Shown here: one piece after another, positions 15,835 to 24,084 of the stretch
Position numbering within the stretch: position 1 is the first letter of the stretch
Layout of the letters: each line of letters opens with the position of its first letter
NCBI RefSeq assembly: GCF_049739465.1
Contig: NZ_JBMHHY010000006.1
Location: 1-64,000 of the forward strand
Reading direction: 5' to 3'
DNA: 64,000 bases
Source of the DNA: Embleya sp049739465
Lineage (GTDB): Bacteria; Actinomycetota; Actinomycetes; Streptomycetales; Streptomycetaceae
Notes under the pieces: model-generated
What the model was told of the DNA's origin: nothing
What the model saw: the letters and a program-made list of their open reading frames with translations, nothing else
Database searches by the model: none
Position numbers and translations under genes: made by a program

Positions 15835-17742
15835 GTGTCCGAGGGGGAGATCGGCCGAATACTGAACAATCGTTACCGCCTCAGCCGCAGTCTCGGCCGA
15901 GGCGGTATGGGCGAGGTCTGGCTGGCCGTCGACACCGCCCTCGGTCGCGAGGTCGCGGTCAAGGAACTGCTGCTGCCGAAGTCGCTGGACGCCGGATCGC
16001 AACGATCCTGGCTGGAGCGCAGCAAACGCGAGGCGATCGCGGCGGCCCGAATCCGCCACGAGAACGTGGTGACGGTGCACGACGTCTTCGAAGAGGACGG
16101 TTTGCCGTGGATCGTCATGGAATTGGTGATTTCCCGGTCACTGGCCGACGTGATCCGCGCGGAGGGTCGACTCGACCACGCCGAGGCGGCCCGGATCGGC
16201 CTGGACGTGCTGCGCGCGCTGCGGGCCGCGCACGCCAAGGGCGTGCTGCACCGGGACGTCAAACCCGCCAACGTGCTGCTCGGCATGGACGGCCGGGTGG
16301 TGCTCACCGACTTCGGCATCGCCACCTTCGCCGACGCGCCGCAGGTGACCCAGTTCGGCGAACTCCTGGGCACCCCGGGCTATCTCGCGCCCGAACGCGC
16401 CGAGCAGTTCGCCCGGGCCCGACCGAGTGTGCTCACCGACGCAACGAACGGGGACCACACCCTCGCCGACCACGCGGACGTGCTGGATCCGGCGTCCGAC
16501 CTGTGGTCGCTCGGCGCGACGCTCTACGAGATGGTCGAGGGCCTGGCGCCGTTTCGCCGGGCCTCCCCCGTGGAGGTCGTGGACGCGGTGGTCAACGCGC
16601 CGCCCGCACCGCCCCGGCATGCCGGCCCGCTGGAGCCGGTGATCATGGGCCTGTTGCGCAAGGACCCGACCCGGCGCCTGGACGCCAAGGAGACCGACGC
16701 GCTGCTGACCCGGGTCGTGCAGGACTCGGTGCCGGTGACCTGGGGCGGCGATCCGCTGCCCCGGCGCGAGCGCGAGGAGGACGTCGAGGCGACCTACGCC
16801 GGCGAACCGCCGAGCCAGGAGCCGCCGACCCGCCCGCCGACCGGGACCCGGTGGTGGCGGCGCACCCGGATCGCGTTGCCCGCCGCGCTGGCCTTCCTGC
16901 TGGTCGCGGTCGGCGCGTCGTGGCTGGCGGTGGAGAACAACCGGGCCGAGGGCGGCACACACGCCCCCGACCCGTTCGCCAATCTGCGCAAGAACTCGCC
17001 GACGTACCGGGCGATGCTGGCCCGGGGCCGGGTGATCATCGGGGTCAAGCCGGACCAGCCGGGGTGGAGTGTGCGCACCGGCGATCAGGCCTACCAGGGC
17101 TTCGACGACGACGTGGCCCGGATGATCGCGGAGGACCTCGGGTTCAAGGACCGCATCTCGTTCATGGACGTGGAGACGCAGAACCGCGAGTATCGGATCA
17201 CCAGTGGTCAGGTCGACCTGGTCGTGGCGAGCTACACGATCAACGCGGCCCGGTCGCAGAAGGTCTCCTTCGCCGGCCCGTACTACATCGCGGGTCAGGA
17301 CTTCCTGGTCCGGGCGAACGAGCCGGGCGTGGGCGGCCCCGAGGACCTCGCGGGCAGCGCGGTGTGCGTGGTGCGCGAGTCGACCTCGGCGGTGCGCATC
17401 CGCGGCGAGTTCCCGACCATGCGGGTCCAGGAGCGCGGCAAGTACTCGGAGTGCGTGGACGAGTTGCTGGCCGGGAACGTGCGCGGGGTCAGCACGGACG
17501 ACGCGATCCTGTCCGGCTTCGTCGCGCAACACCCGGACACGCTGCGGATCCTGGGCCGGCCGTTCTCCGACGAGCCGTACGGCGTGGGCCTGAGCAAGGG
17601 CGACATGGCGCTCGCCGACGCGGTGTGCGGCGCGCTGAACCGGCACATCGCCAACGGCGACTGGCAACGTGCCTACGACGTCCGACTGCGCCCGCTGGGC
17701 CTGCCGCAACCCCGGGCCCCGCAGTGCCGGGTGGCCGAATAG
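15835..17742 (+). CDS. Transmembrane Ser/Thr kinase fused to a glutamate-binding (SBP_bac_3) sensor
   Basis: 635 residues from GTG 15835 (GGGAGGAGGG upstream). A cytoplasmic Hanks-type kinase (residues ~11-280) has GRGGMGEVW, Lys43 in VAVKEL, HRD Asp141 in HRDVKPANVLL and DFG Asp159. Then come a Pro/Glu-rich linker, one membrane span (~345-362) and an extracellular family 3 solute-binding domain (~395-625). The sensor is a paralogue of GluB encoded 3.4 kb away: both share VSFAGPYYIAGQ, GVSTDDAIL or AVSTDDAIL, YGVGL and NGDWxxAYD. The likely role is signalling of external glutamate or a related amino acid by phosphorylation; comparable fusions are annotated in actinobacteria but I know of no characterised one. 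Confidence 0.9.
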   Translation: MSEGEIGRILNNRYRLSRSLGRGGMGEVWLAVDTALGREVAVKELLLPKSLDAGSQRSWLERSKREAIAAARIRHENVVTVHDVFEEDGLPWIVMELVISRSLADVIRAEGRLDHAEAARIGLDVLRALRAAHAKGVLHRDVKPANVLLGMDGRVVLTDFGIATFADAPQVTQFGELLGTPGYLAPERAEQFARARPSVLTDATNGDHTLADHADVLDPASDLWSLGATLYEMVEGLAPFRRASPVEVVDAVVNAPPAPPRHAGPLEPVIMGLLRKDPTRRLDAKETDALLTRVVQDSVPVTWGGDPLPRREREEDVEATYAGEPPSQEPPTRPPTGTRWWRRTRIALPAALAFLLVAVGASWLAVENNRAEGGTHAPDPFANLRKNSPTYRAMLARGRVIIGVKPDQPGWSVRTGDQAYQGFDDDVARMIAEDLGFKDRISFMDVETQNREYRITSGQVDLVVASYTINAARSQKVSFAGPYYIAGQDFLVRANEPGVGGPEDLAGSAVCVVRESTSAVRIRGEFPTMRVQERGKYSECVDELLAGNVRGVSTDDAILSGFVAQHPDTLRILGRPFSDEPYGVGLSKGDMALADAVCGALNRHIANGDWQRAYDVRLRPLGLPQPRAPQCRVAE

Positions 17743-17806
17743 CGCGCACCGGAACGGACCCGGCCGGCGGTCGGCTCGGCCCCAGGTCCGGCGGCTCGGA
17801 CCCGAG

Positions 17807-19222
17807 CTAGTCCGCCCTGGGCACGGTCAGCGTCACGGTCAGCCCGCCGCCCTCGCGCGCGGCGAAGTCGATCCGGCCGCCGCTCGCGCCGAGCAGCGTG
17901 CGGGCGATCGACAGGCCCAGGCCCGAGCCGTCCACATTCTGGTGTCGCGGGCTGCGCCAGAACCGGTCGCCCACCCGCCGCATCTCCTCGAAGGTCAGGC
18001 CCGGGCCGCGGTCGCTGACCCGGATCTCCACCTCGCCGCCGACCGCCGAGCAGGCCACGGTGATCGTGGTGTTCTCGGGGGCGAACTTGAGCGCGTTGTC
18101 CAGGATCGCGTCCAGCGCGCTGCCGAGCGTGACCGGGTCCACGTTGCCGGTCAGCGCGAGCGGGCCCTCCTGTTCCAGCCGGCGACCGCGGGTACGCGCC
18201 AACGTCCGCCAGGCGTCCACCCGTTCGTGTACCAGCGCCGCCACGTCCACCGCCCGGGCGGCCGGGCGGGCGTTCTCGGCCAGGGCCAACTCCAGGAGTT
18301 CGTCCAGCACATGGGTCAGTCGGCGACCCTCGTCCCGCACCCCGTCCAACGTCTCGCCGTGCCCCGGCGGCAACGACAGACCCAGTTCCTCGATCCGCAA
18401 CAGCAGCGCGGACAGCGGATTGCGCAACTGGTGCGAGGCATCTGCGGCGAATGCCCGCTGCTGGTCGACCACGGTCTCCACGTGGTCCGCCATCTCGTTG
18501 AACGACCGGGCCAGCCGCCGCAGTTCGGGTGGCCCCTGGGCGCCCGCCACCCGCGCGCCGAGCCGGCCGGTGGCGATCTCGTGGGTGACCGAGTCGAGCA
18601 CCCGGACCGGGCGCAACACCCACCCGGTGAGCCGGGTCGCGAGGAGCAACGCGGCGAGCACCGCGACCACTTCGCCGGCGAACAGGATCATCCACACCCG
18701 CTGGGTCTTCGAGCGCATCCGGCCGGTCGGCGAATCGGTGAGCACGACCGCGACCACGTCGCCGCGGTGGATCACCGGCACCGCCACCACGATACGATCG
18801 CGCTCCCACGGCCACACCTGCCCGGGGTCGTCGCTGCGCCGCCCGGCGAGCGCCTCGGTGAACGCGGGCGAGCGCGGATCGACCCGAAATCCCGTGTGGG
18901 ACACGGCGATCGGCTGGCCGCGCCGGTCGAAGGCGCCGACCCGGATGCCGTAGATCGCCTCGTAGCGTTCCAGTTCGGAGCGCAACATGTCCAGGTCCGC
19001 GGCATCCGGCCCGGGCGGCACGCCGCCGTCGGTCTGGGCGCGCAACGTGTCCGACACCACGGTCAGTTGGGTGTCCGAGACGAACCGGGTGAGGTCGTCC
19101 ACCCGATCCCGGATCAGCTCCTGTTGATGGGCGGAGGCGCGGGAGATCGCCAACGGGACGCCGAGCGCGATCAGCACTGCGGTCATCAGGGCAAGGAGCA
19201 ACGCGAGCAGGCGGGTGCGCAC
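17807..19222 (-). CDS. gluK: Sensor histidine kinase GluK
   Basis: 471 residues. Two membrane spans (about 5-28 and ~174-198) flank an extracellular sensor. Then come HAMP, HisKA with phospho-acceptor His264 in DASHQLRNPLSALL, and HATPase_c (DNALKFAPEN, DRGPGL, GSGLGLSIARTLL). With the upstream regulator and the divergent transport operon it matches the Streptomyces GluR-GluK system that responds to external glutamate. The GTG start (19222) lies 172 bp after the gluR stop because of a tandem duplication. A duplicate of the same start at 19358 is out of frame. The gene ends at 17807 facing the kinase/sensor gene. Confidence 0.85.
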   Translation of the reverse strand: MRTRLLALLLALMTAVLIALGVPLAISRASAHQQELIRDRVDDLTRFVSDTQLTVVSDTLRAQTDGGVPPGPDAADLDMLRSELERYEAIYGIRVGAFDRRGQPIAVSHTGFRVDPRSPAFTEALAGRRSDDPGQVWPWERDRIVVAVPVIHRGDVVAVVLTDSPTGRMRSKTQRVWMILFAGEVVAVLAALLLATRLTGWVLRPVRVLDSVTHEIATGRLGARVAGAQGPPELRRLARSFNEMADHVETVVDQQRAFAADASHQLRNPLSALLLRIEELGLSLPPGHGETLDGVRDEGRRLTHVLDELLELALAENARPAARAVDVAALVHERVDAWRTLARTRGRRLEQEGPLALTGNVDPVTLGSALDAILDNALKFAPENTTITVACSAVGGEVEIRVSDRGPGLTFEEMRRVGDRFWRSPRHQNVDGSGLGLSIARTLLGASGGRIDFAAREGGGLTVTLTVPRAD

Positions 19223-19459
19223 AGAATCCGGTGACGATCCGTCGGGAAGCCGCTGGGGTCAGGCCTCGGGAACGACACGGTAGCCCACACCCCGCACCGT
19301 CCCGACGATCGCCGGATTCCCGAACATGCAGCGCTGCAAGGCGCAGGCGGGTGCGCACAGAATCCGGTGACGATCCGTCGGGAAGCCGCTGGGGTCAGGC
19401 CTCGGGAACGACACGGTAGCCCACACCCCGCACCGTCTCGACGATCGCCGGATTCCCGA
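19207..19459. repeat. 136-bp-period tandem duplication at the gluR-gluK junction
   Basis: Bases 19207-19323 and 19343-19459 are identical except for one C/T difference. Each copy holds the last ~21 codons of gluR (including stop), the spacer and the first codons of gluK. The copy nearer gluR carries the real gluR end, the copy nearer gluK the real kinase start; the outer halves are remnants. Confidence 0.95.
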
Positions 19460-20072
19460 GCTTGGAACGCAGCGACGCGACGTGCACCTCCAGGGTGCGA
19501 TTGTTGCCGGCCCAGCTGGTGTGCCAGACCTCGCTGATGATCTGTTCCCGCCGAAAGACCACGCCGGGCCGCTGGGCGAGCAGCGCGAGCAGGTCGAACT
19601 CCTTGCGGGTGAGCACCACGTCGGTGCCGCCCACGGTGACCCGGCGGGTGGCCGGGTCCAATTCGATGCCGCCGGGCCCCTTGGCCGCGGGCGGGGCGTC
19701 CGGGGCCGGCGCGTCGCTGCGCGTGCGTCTGCTCACCGCGTGGATCCGGGCCAGCAGTTCGCCGATGTCGTAGGGCTTGGTGACGTAGTCGTCGGCGCCC
19801 AGGTTCAGCCCGTGTATCCGGGACCGGATGTCCGCCCGCGCGGTCACCATGATCACCGGCACGTCGCACAGCCGGCGAATCCGACTGCACACCTCGAAGC
19901 CGTCGTGGTCGGGCAACGACAGGTCGAGCAGCACCACGTCGGGCAGGTCGTCGATCGCGGCGAGGGCCTCCTCGCCCGTGGTGGCGTGCCGCACGGTGAA
20001 GCCGTGCCGACCCAGAACCGCGCGTAGCGGCGCGGCGACTCGCAGATCATCCTCGACGAGCAGAAGGCGCAC
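19395..20072 (-). CDS. gluR: OmpR-family response regulator GluR
   Basis: 225 residues. The receiver domain opens RLLLVEDDLRV, with phospho-acceptor Asp50 in VVLLDLSLPDHDG, conserved Thr in VTARAD and Lys in VTKPYD. The C-terminal winged helix (REQIISEVWHTSWAGNNRTLEVHVASLRSKLG, VRGVGYRV) binds DNA. GTG 20072 is used because RLLLVEDD is the normal start of the receiver; upstream codons in frame are not conserved. It is transcribed divergently from gluA with 187 bp between, and should activate gluABCD in response to GluK. Confidence 0.9.
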   Translation of the reverse strand: MRLLLVEDDLRVAAPLRAVLGRHGFTVRHATTGEEALAAIDDLPDVVLLDLSLPDHDGFEVCSRIRRLCDVPVIMVTARADIRSRIHGLNLGADDYVTKPYDIGELLARIHAVSRRTRSDAPAPDAPPAAKGPGGIELDPATRRVTVGGTDVVLTRKEFDLLALLAQRPGVVFRREQIISEVWHTSWAGNNRTLEVHVASLRSKLGNPAIVETVRGVGYRVVPEA

Positions 20073-20104
20073 GTGGTTCCTCGCATCTGACGGTCCGTTA
20101 CCGA

Positions 20105-20120
20105 CTCTTGACCTCAAGAG
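20105..20120. promoter_or_regulatory. Candidate GluR operator between gluR and gluA
   Basis: CTCTTGACCTCAAGAG is a perfect inverted repeat (7-bp arms, 2-bp centre), followed at once by a further half site (GGCTCAAG). It lies 33-48 bp upstream of gluR in the divergent region. OmpR-type regulators bind such repeated half sites; assignment to GluR is inference. Confidence 0.45.
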
Positions 20121-20259
20121 AGGCTCAAGTGCACTGACTGGGGGGGTGCCGGCTGCCCTAGTGTCACGCACCACCCGGCCTCGCCGGGAGACTCTCGAAC
20201 CCATCTGCCACCCGGTCGCGCAAAAAGATACGGGACGACTCTGGACGGAGCCCGCCATC

Positions 20260-21075
20260 GTGACGACGGATGCCTCTGAGACCGCACCGAAGCCGCCGGT
20301 GCTCGCGAAGGGCGACACCACCCACGACACGCAGCCCGGCGAGCCCCTCGTCGTGTTGGAGAGCGTCAACAAGCACTTCGGCGCGCTGCACGTATTGCAG
20401 GACATCGACCTGACGATCCACAAGGGCGAGGTCGTCGTGGTCATCGGTCCGTCCGGATCGGGCAAGTCGACGCTGTGCCGCACGATCAACCGCCTGGAGG
20501 CGATCGACGGCGGCCGAATCACCATCGACGGCGACCTGCTGCCGCAGGAGGGCCGCGAACTCGCCCGGCTGCGCTCGGACGTGGGCATGGTGTTCCAGTC
20601 CTTCAACCTGTTCGCGCACAAGACCGTGTTGCAGAACGTGATGCTCGGCCCGCTCCGGGTCCGCCGCGAAAAGCACGACGTGGTCGCCGAGCGGGCCCGC
20701 GAACTGCTCGACCGGGTCGGCGTGGCCAGCCAGGCGGACAAGTACCCCGCGCAACTGTCCGGCGGCCAGCAGCAGCGGGTCGCGATCGCCCGCGCGCTGG
20801 CCATGCAGCCCAAGGTGATGCTCTTCGACGAGCCCACCTCGGCGCTCGACCCGGAGATGATCAACGAGGTCCTGGAGGTCATGCGCGACCTGGCCCGCGA
20901 GGGCATGACGATGGTCGTGGTGACCCACGAGATGGGCTTCGCGCGCTCCGCCGCGAATCGGGTGATCTTCATGGCCGACGGCCGCATCGTCGAGGAGAAC
21001 ACGCCCGAGGAGTTCTTCAGCAACCCGCGCAGCGACCGGGCCCGGGACTTCCTCTCCAAGATCCTGCACCACTGA
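20260..21075 (+). CDS. gluA: Glutamate ABC transporter ATP-binding protein
   Basis: 271 residues, polar amino-acid transport ATPase. Walker A GPSGSGKST, Q-loop VFQSFNLFAHKTV, signature LSGGQQQRVAIARAL, Walker B VMLFDEPTSALD and the switch His in VVTHEM are all intact. GTG 20260 gives a ~30-residue Pro/Asp/Thr extension before VVLESVNKHFG; GGAG lies ~13 bp upstream. First gene of the gluABCD operon; energises glutamate uptake through GluC/GluD with GluB as binding protein. Confidence 0.92.
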   Translation: MTTDASETAPKPPVLAKGDTTHDTQPGEPLVVLESVNKHFGALHVLQDIDLTIHKGEVVVVIGPSGSGKSTLCRTINRLEAIDGGRITIDGDLLPQEGRELARLRSDVGMVFQSFNLFAHKTVLQNVMLGPLRVRREKHDVVAERARELLDRVGVASQADKYPAQLSGGQQQRVAIARALAMQPKVMLFDEPTSALDPEMINEVLEVMRDLAREGMTMVVVTHEMGFARSAANRVIFMADGRIVEENTPEEFFSNPRSDRARDFLSKILHH

Positions 21076-21180
21076 GCGCCGCCGGGCGCCCCCAGCGCGC
21101 CCGGTTGCTCAACTCCCGCTCGGCACCCCGAAGTTCAGCGGTCGTTCGGCCCATTTCCCTTTTCCCACAAGGACGTTGAC

Positions 21181-22122
21181 ATGAAGATGCGCTCATCCGT
21201 GGCGGTCGCCGGCATCGCCGTGCTCGCCCTGTTCGGTACCGCGTGTGGCAAGAGCGGTTCGCCCGAGGCCAAGACGCCGGCCGCGGGCACCGGTGGTTCG
21301 CCGGGCGCGCCGGGCGCGGCCAAGGCCGAACTGCCCACGTACACCGCGAAGGCCGATGTGGCGATCACCGGCTCGAAGACCTTCGACGCGGCCAAGTCGC
21401 GCGGCAAGCTGATCGTCGGCGCCAAGGAGGACCAGCCCTTCCTCGGCTCCAAGGACCCGGCCACCGGCAAGGTCTCCGGCTTCGACATCGAGATCGCCAA
21501 GATGATCGCGGCCGACCTCGGCTTCGGCCCGGACAAGATCGAGTTCAAGGCGATCGCCTCGACCAACCGGGAGAACGCGCTCGTCAACGGCGACATCGAC
21601 TACTACGTCGGCACCTACAGCATCACCGACAAGCGCAAGCAGCAGGTGTCCTTCGCGGGCCCGTACTACATCGCCGGCCAGTCCCTCCTGGTCCGCAAGA
21701 GCGAGACCTCGATCACCGGCAAGGACACCATCAAGGGCAAGACGGTGTGTTCCGCCAAGGGTTCGACCCCGCTGCAGAACCTGCAGGCCAACTTCCCGGA
21801 CACCACCACCCGGGCCTTCGACACCTACTCGCTGTGTGTCGAGAGCCTGCTGTCCAACCAGGTCGACGCGGTCTCCACGGACGACGCGATCCTCAAGGGC
21901 TACGCGGCCAAGGACCCCGGCTCGCTCAAGGTGGTCGGCGACCCGTTCACCGTCGAGAACTACGGCGTCGGCCTGAACAAGGACGACGCGACCTTCCGCA
22001 ACGCGGTCAGCGACGCGCTCGAGGCGCACGAGAAGAACGGCGACTGGAAGAAGGCCTACGACGCCACGCTCGGTCTGTCCGGCTCGGCCGCCCCGGCCAT
22101 CCCGGCGCTCGTCCGCTACTGA
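21181..22122 (+). CDS. gluB: Glutamate-binding lipoprotein
   Basis: 313 residues. Lipoprotein signal peptide with lipobox FGTAC (Cys22), a Gly/Ala/Pro linker, then an SBP_bac_3 domain (DQPFLGSKDPATGKVSGFDIEIAKMIAADLGF, VSFAGPYYIAGQ, two Cys around VCSAKG and SLCVES that may form a disulfide, AVSTDDAIL). It presents glutamate to GluC/GluD on the outer membrane face. Its sensor-domain paralogue is fused to the Ser/Thr kinase at 15835-17742. ATG 21181, with a Shine-Dalgarno AAGGA upstream. A long hairpin in the following 164-bp gap may keep gluB mRNA abundant relative to gluCD. Confidence 0.93.
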   Translation: MKMRSSVAVAGIAVLALFGTACGKSGSPEAKTPAAGTGGSPGAPGAAKAELPTYTAKADVAITGSKTFDAAKSRGKLIVGAKEDQPFLGSKDPATGKVSGFDIEIAKMIAADLGFGPDKIEFKAIASTNRENALVNGDIDYYVGTYSITDKRKQQVSFAGPYYIAGQSLLVRKSETSITGKDTIKGKTVCSAKGSTPLQNLQANFPDTTTRAFDTYSLCVESLLSNQVDAVSTDDAILKGYAAKDPGSLKVVGDPFTVENYGVGLNKDDATFRNAVSDALEAHEKNGDWKKAYDATLGLSGSAAPAIPALVRY

Positions 22123-22147
22123 CCGGCCGCAGTACCGACCCACCGCG

Positions 22148-22198
22148 GTCGCGCGCGTCGGCGGGTCCCGGCTCCCCCGGGACCGGCCGGCGCGCGAC
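22148..22198 (+). other. Long hairpin between gluB and gluC
   Basis: An outer 9-bp stem (GTCGCGCGC with GCGCGCGAC) and an inner 8-bp stem (GGTCCCGG with CCGGGACC) form one extended stem-loop 25 bp after the gluB stop. Such structures inside binding-protein operons act as mRNA stabilisers or partial terminators, giving excess binding protein. Confidence 0.6.
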
Positions 22199-22286
22199 CC
22201 CTCCCGTCCCCACCGCACACGTACGGGGGATCGGGCAGCCACCCCACCCCTGAACCCACGATCACGGAGAGGAGGGCTCGATCACG

Positions 22287-22934
22287 ATGCTCGAGGTGAT
22301 CCAGGACAACTGGGATCTCTTGTGGCACGGCTTCGTCGGGACGCTCAAGCTGACCGTCGTCTGTGGGATCGTGTCGCTTCTGCTCGGCACGCTGATAGCC
22401 GCGTGTCGGGTCTCGCCGGTACCGCCGCTGCGCTGGTTCGGCACCGCCTACGTCACGCTCTTTCGCAACACCCCCCTGACGCTGATCTTCTTCTTCGTCG
22501 CACTCGGCTTCCCGAAGTTGCGATTCAACTTCTCCTTCTTCGAGTTCGCGGTCATCGCGGTGAGCACCTACACCGCCGCGTTCATCTGCGAGGCGATCCG
22601 CTCGGGCATCAACACCGTGCCGATCGGCCAGGCCGAGGCGGCCCGCAGCCTGGGCATGTCCTTCACCCAGACGTTGGGCCAGATCGTGCTGCCGCAGGCC
22701 GGTCGGGCGGCGGTCCCGCCGATCGGCAGCCTGCTGATCGCGATGGTCCGCAACTCGGCCATCGCCAGCGCCTTCAACGTCACCGAACTCATGGGCACGA
22801 GGTCGGAGATGGTGGAGAACGGCTACAAGGCGGTGTGGGTCCTGCTGTGGATCGCGGTCGGCTACCTGATCATCACCCTGACCATGAGCGCGGGCCTCGC
22901 CGCGCTCGAGAAGAAGCTGGCGGTGGTCCGATGA
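22287..22934 (+). CDS. gluC: Glutamate ABC transporter permease
   Basis: 215 residues with about five membrane spans, HisM/GlnP-type amino-acid permease. It opens EVIQDNWDLLWHGFVGTLKLTVV. The cytoplasmic EAA loop (EAARSLGMSFTQTLGQIVLPQAGRAAVPPIG) contacts the ATPase GluA. ATG 22287 with GGAGAGGAGG upstream. Its stop overlaps the gluD start (ATGA), so GluC and GluD are probably made in equal amounts and form the membrane channel as a heterodimer. Confidence 0.92.
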   Translation: MLEVIQDNWDLLWHGFVGTLKLTVVCGIVSLLLGTLIAACRVSPVPPLRWFGTAYVTLFRNTPLTLIFFFVALGFPKLRFNFSFFEFAVIAVSTYTAAFICEAIRSGINTVPIGQAEAARSLGMSFTQTLGQIVLPQAGRAAVPPIGSLLIAMVRNSAIASAFNVTELMGTRSEMVENGYKAVWVLLWIAVGYLIITLTMSAGLAALEKKLAVVR

Positions 22935-23821
22935 GCCGCGAAGCGAGCGTGCTGTTCGACGTACCCGGTCCCCGGGCCCGGCGGCGCAACCTGATCGTCG
23001 GCGTACTCGGCAGCCTGGCCCTGGCCGGCTTCCTGGTCTTCGTGATCGTCCGGTTCGACGACACCGGCCAGTTCGAGTCGGCCAAGTGGGACCCGTTCCA
23101 GTACAGCGGGGTCCAGCAGTTCATCTTCGACGGCCTCAAGGCCACGCTCAAGGCGTTCGCGCTGGCCGCGGTGTTCTCCATCGTGCTCGGCGCGTTCCTG
23201 GCCGCGGGCCGGCTCTCCGATCACCGGATCGTGCGCTGGGCCTCGACCACGTTCGTCACCTTCTTCCGCGCGATGCCACTGCTCGTACTGATCTTCATGC
23301 TCTACCTGGTGCCCGCCAGTCAGGGCTGGTGGAAGTGGGAACCGCTGTGGCCGCTGGTGGTCGGCCTGACCATCTACAACGGCACCGTGCAGGCGGAGAA
23401 CATCCGGGCCGGCATCCTGGCCGTGCCCAGGGGGCAGAGCGAGGCGGCCTACGCGCTGGGCCTGCGCAAGACCCAGGTGATGACGCTGATCCTGGTCCCA
23501 CAGGGCATCCGCACCATGCTGCCGACGATCATCAGCCAGATCGTGGTGACCCTCAAGGACACCTCGCTCGGCTTCCTGATCACCTACCCGGAACTGCTCG
23601 CGGCGGCCAAGCTGATCGGCGGCTACCAGGACTACAACATGCCGTTCATCCCGGTCACCATCATCGTCGGCACGATCTACATCGCGATGTGCATGATCCT
23701 GTCGGCCCTGGCGACCTGGCTGGAACGCAGGCTGCGCACCTCCCGCAAGGGCAAGCCGCCGGCCGCGGCGACCGCGGGGGCGGGCCCGGCGGCCCTGCCC
23801 CGGGACGCGATGGCCGTCTGA
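22931..23821 (+). CDS. gluD: Glutamate ABC transporter permease
   Basis: 296 residues, longer than GluC because of a basic N-terminal segment (PGPRARRRNLIVG) and a Gly/Pro/Ala C-terminal tail. Several membrane spans; the EAA loop is visible in SEAAYALGLRKTQVMTLILVPQGIRTMLPT. Pairs with GluC as the transmembrane part of the glutamate importer. ATG 22931 overlaps the gluC stop by 4 bp. Two hairpins follow the stop. Confidence 0.92.
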   Translation: MSREASVLFDVPGPRARRRNLIVGVLGSLALAGFLVFVIVRFDDTGQFESAKWDPFQYSGVQQFIFDGLKATLKAFALAAVFSIVLGAFLAAGRLSDHRIVRWASTTFVTFFRAMPLLVLIFMLYLVPASQGWWKWEPLWPLVVGLTIYNGTVQAENIRAGILAVPRGQSEAAYALGLRKTQVMTLILVPQGIRTMLPTIISQIVVTLKDTSLGFLITYPELLAAAKLIGGYQDYNMPFIPVTIIVGTIYIAMCMILSALATWLERRLRTSRKGKPPAAATAGAGPAALPRDAMAV

Positions 23822-23833
23822 CCCCTCGCCACA

Positions 23834-23871
23834 CGGGTGCCGCCTTCGGTGAGTCGCCGGGGCGGCACCCG
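23834..23871 (+). terminator. Hairpin after gluD
   Basis: 11-bp stem (CGGGTGCCGCC with GGCGGCACCCG) and a 16-nt loop starting 13 bp after the gluD stop. Confidence 0.6.
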
Positions 23872-23974
23872 GCATGGCACCCGGCCCGGCGGGCCTGCTC
23901 GCCTCGCCGATCACCCCGAACCCGGCTCCCGGGCAGGCACGTTGCCGAACCCGGCAGCGGCGCCACCCACGACC

Positions 23975-24007
23975 GACGCCCCGCGGTGACCCCACCCGCG
24001 GGGCGTC
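23975..24007. terminator. Second hairpin downstream of the glu operon
   Basis: Perfect 12-bp stem (GACGCCCCGCGG with CCGCGGGGCGTC) and a 9-nt loop, 78 bp upstream of the monooxygenase start. Confidence 0.65.
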
Positions 24008-24084
24008 GCTTTGTCGTCGAAGGGCCCCGGTGCCGGATGATGGGCGACGAGTACGACACGTCTTGCAACACTTGGGGGGCCACG

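Noticed and set aside
17673..19358. Long minus-strand frame starting at the duplicated GTG upstream of gluK
   Set aside because: It is out of frame with gluK and encodes Arg/Gly-rich sequence without domains; it exists only because the gluK start was duplicated.
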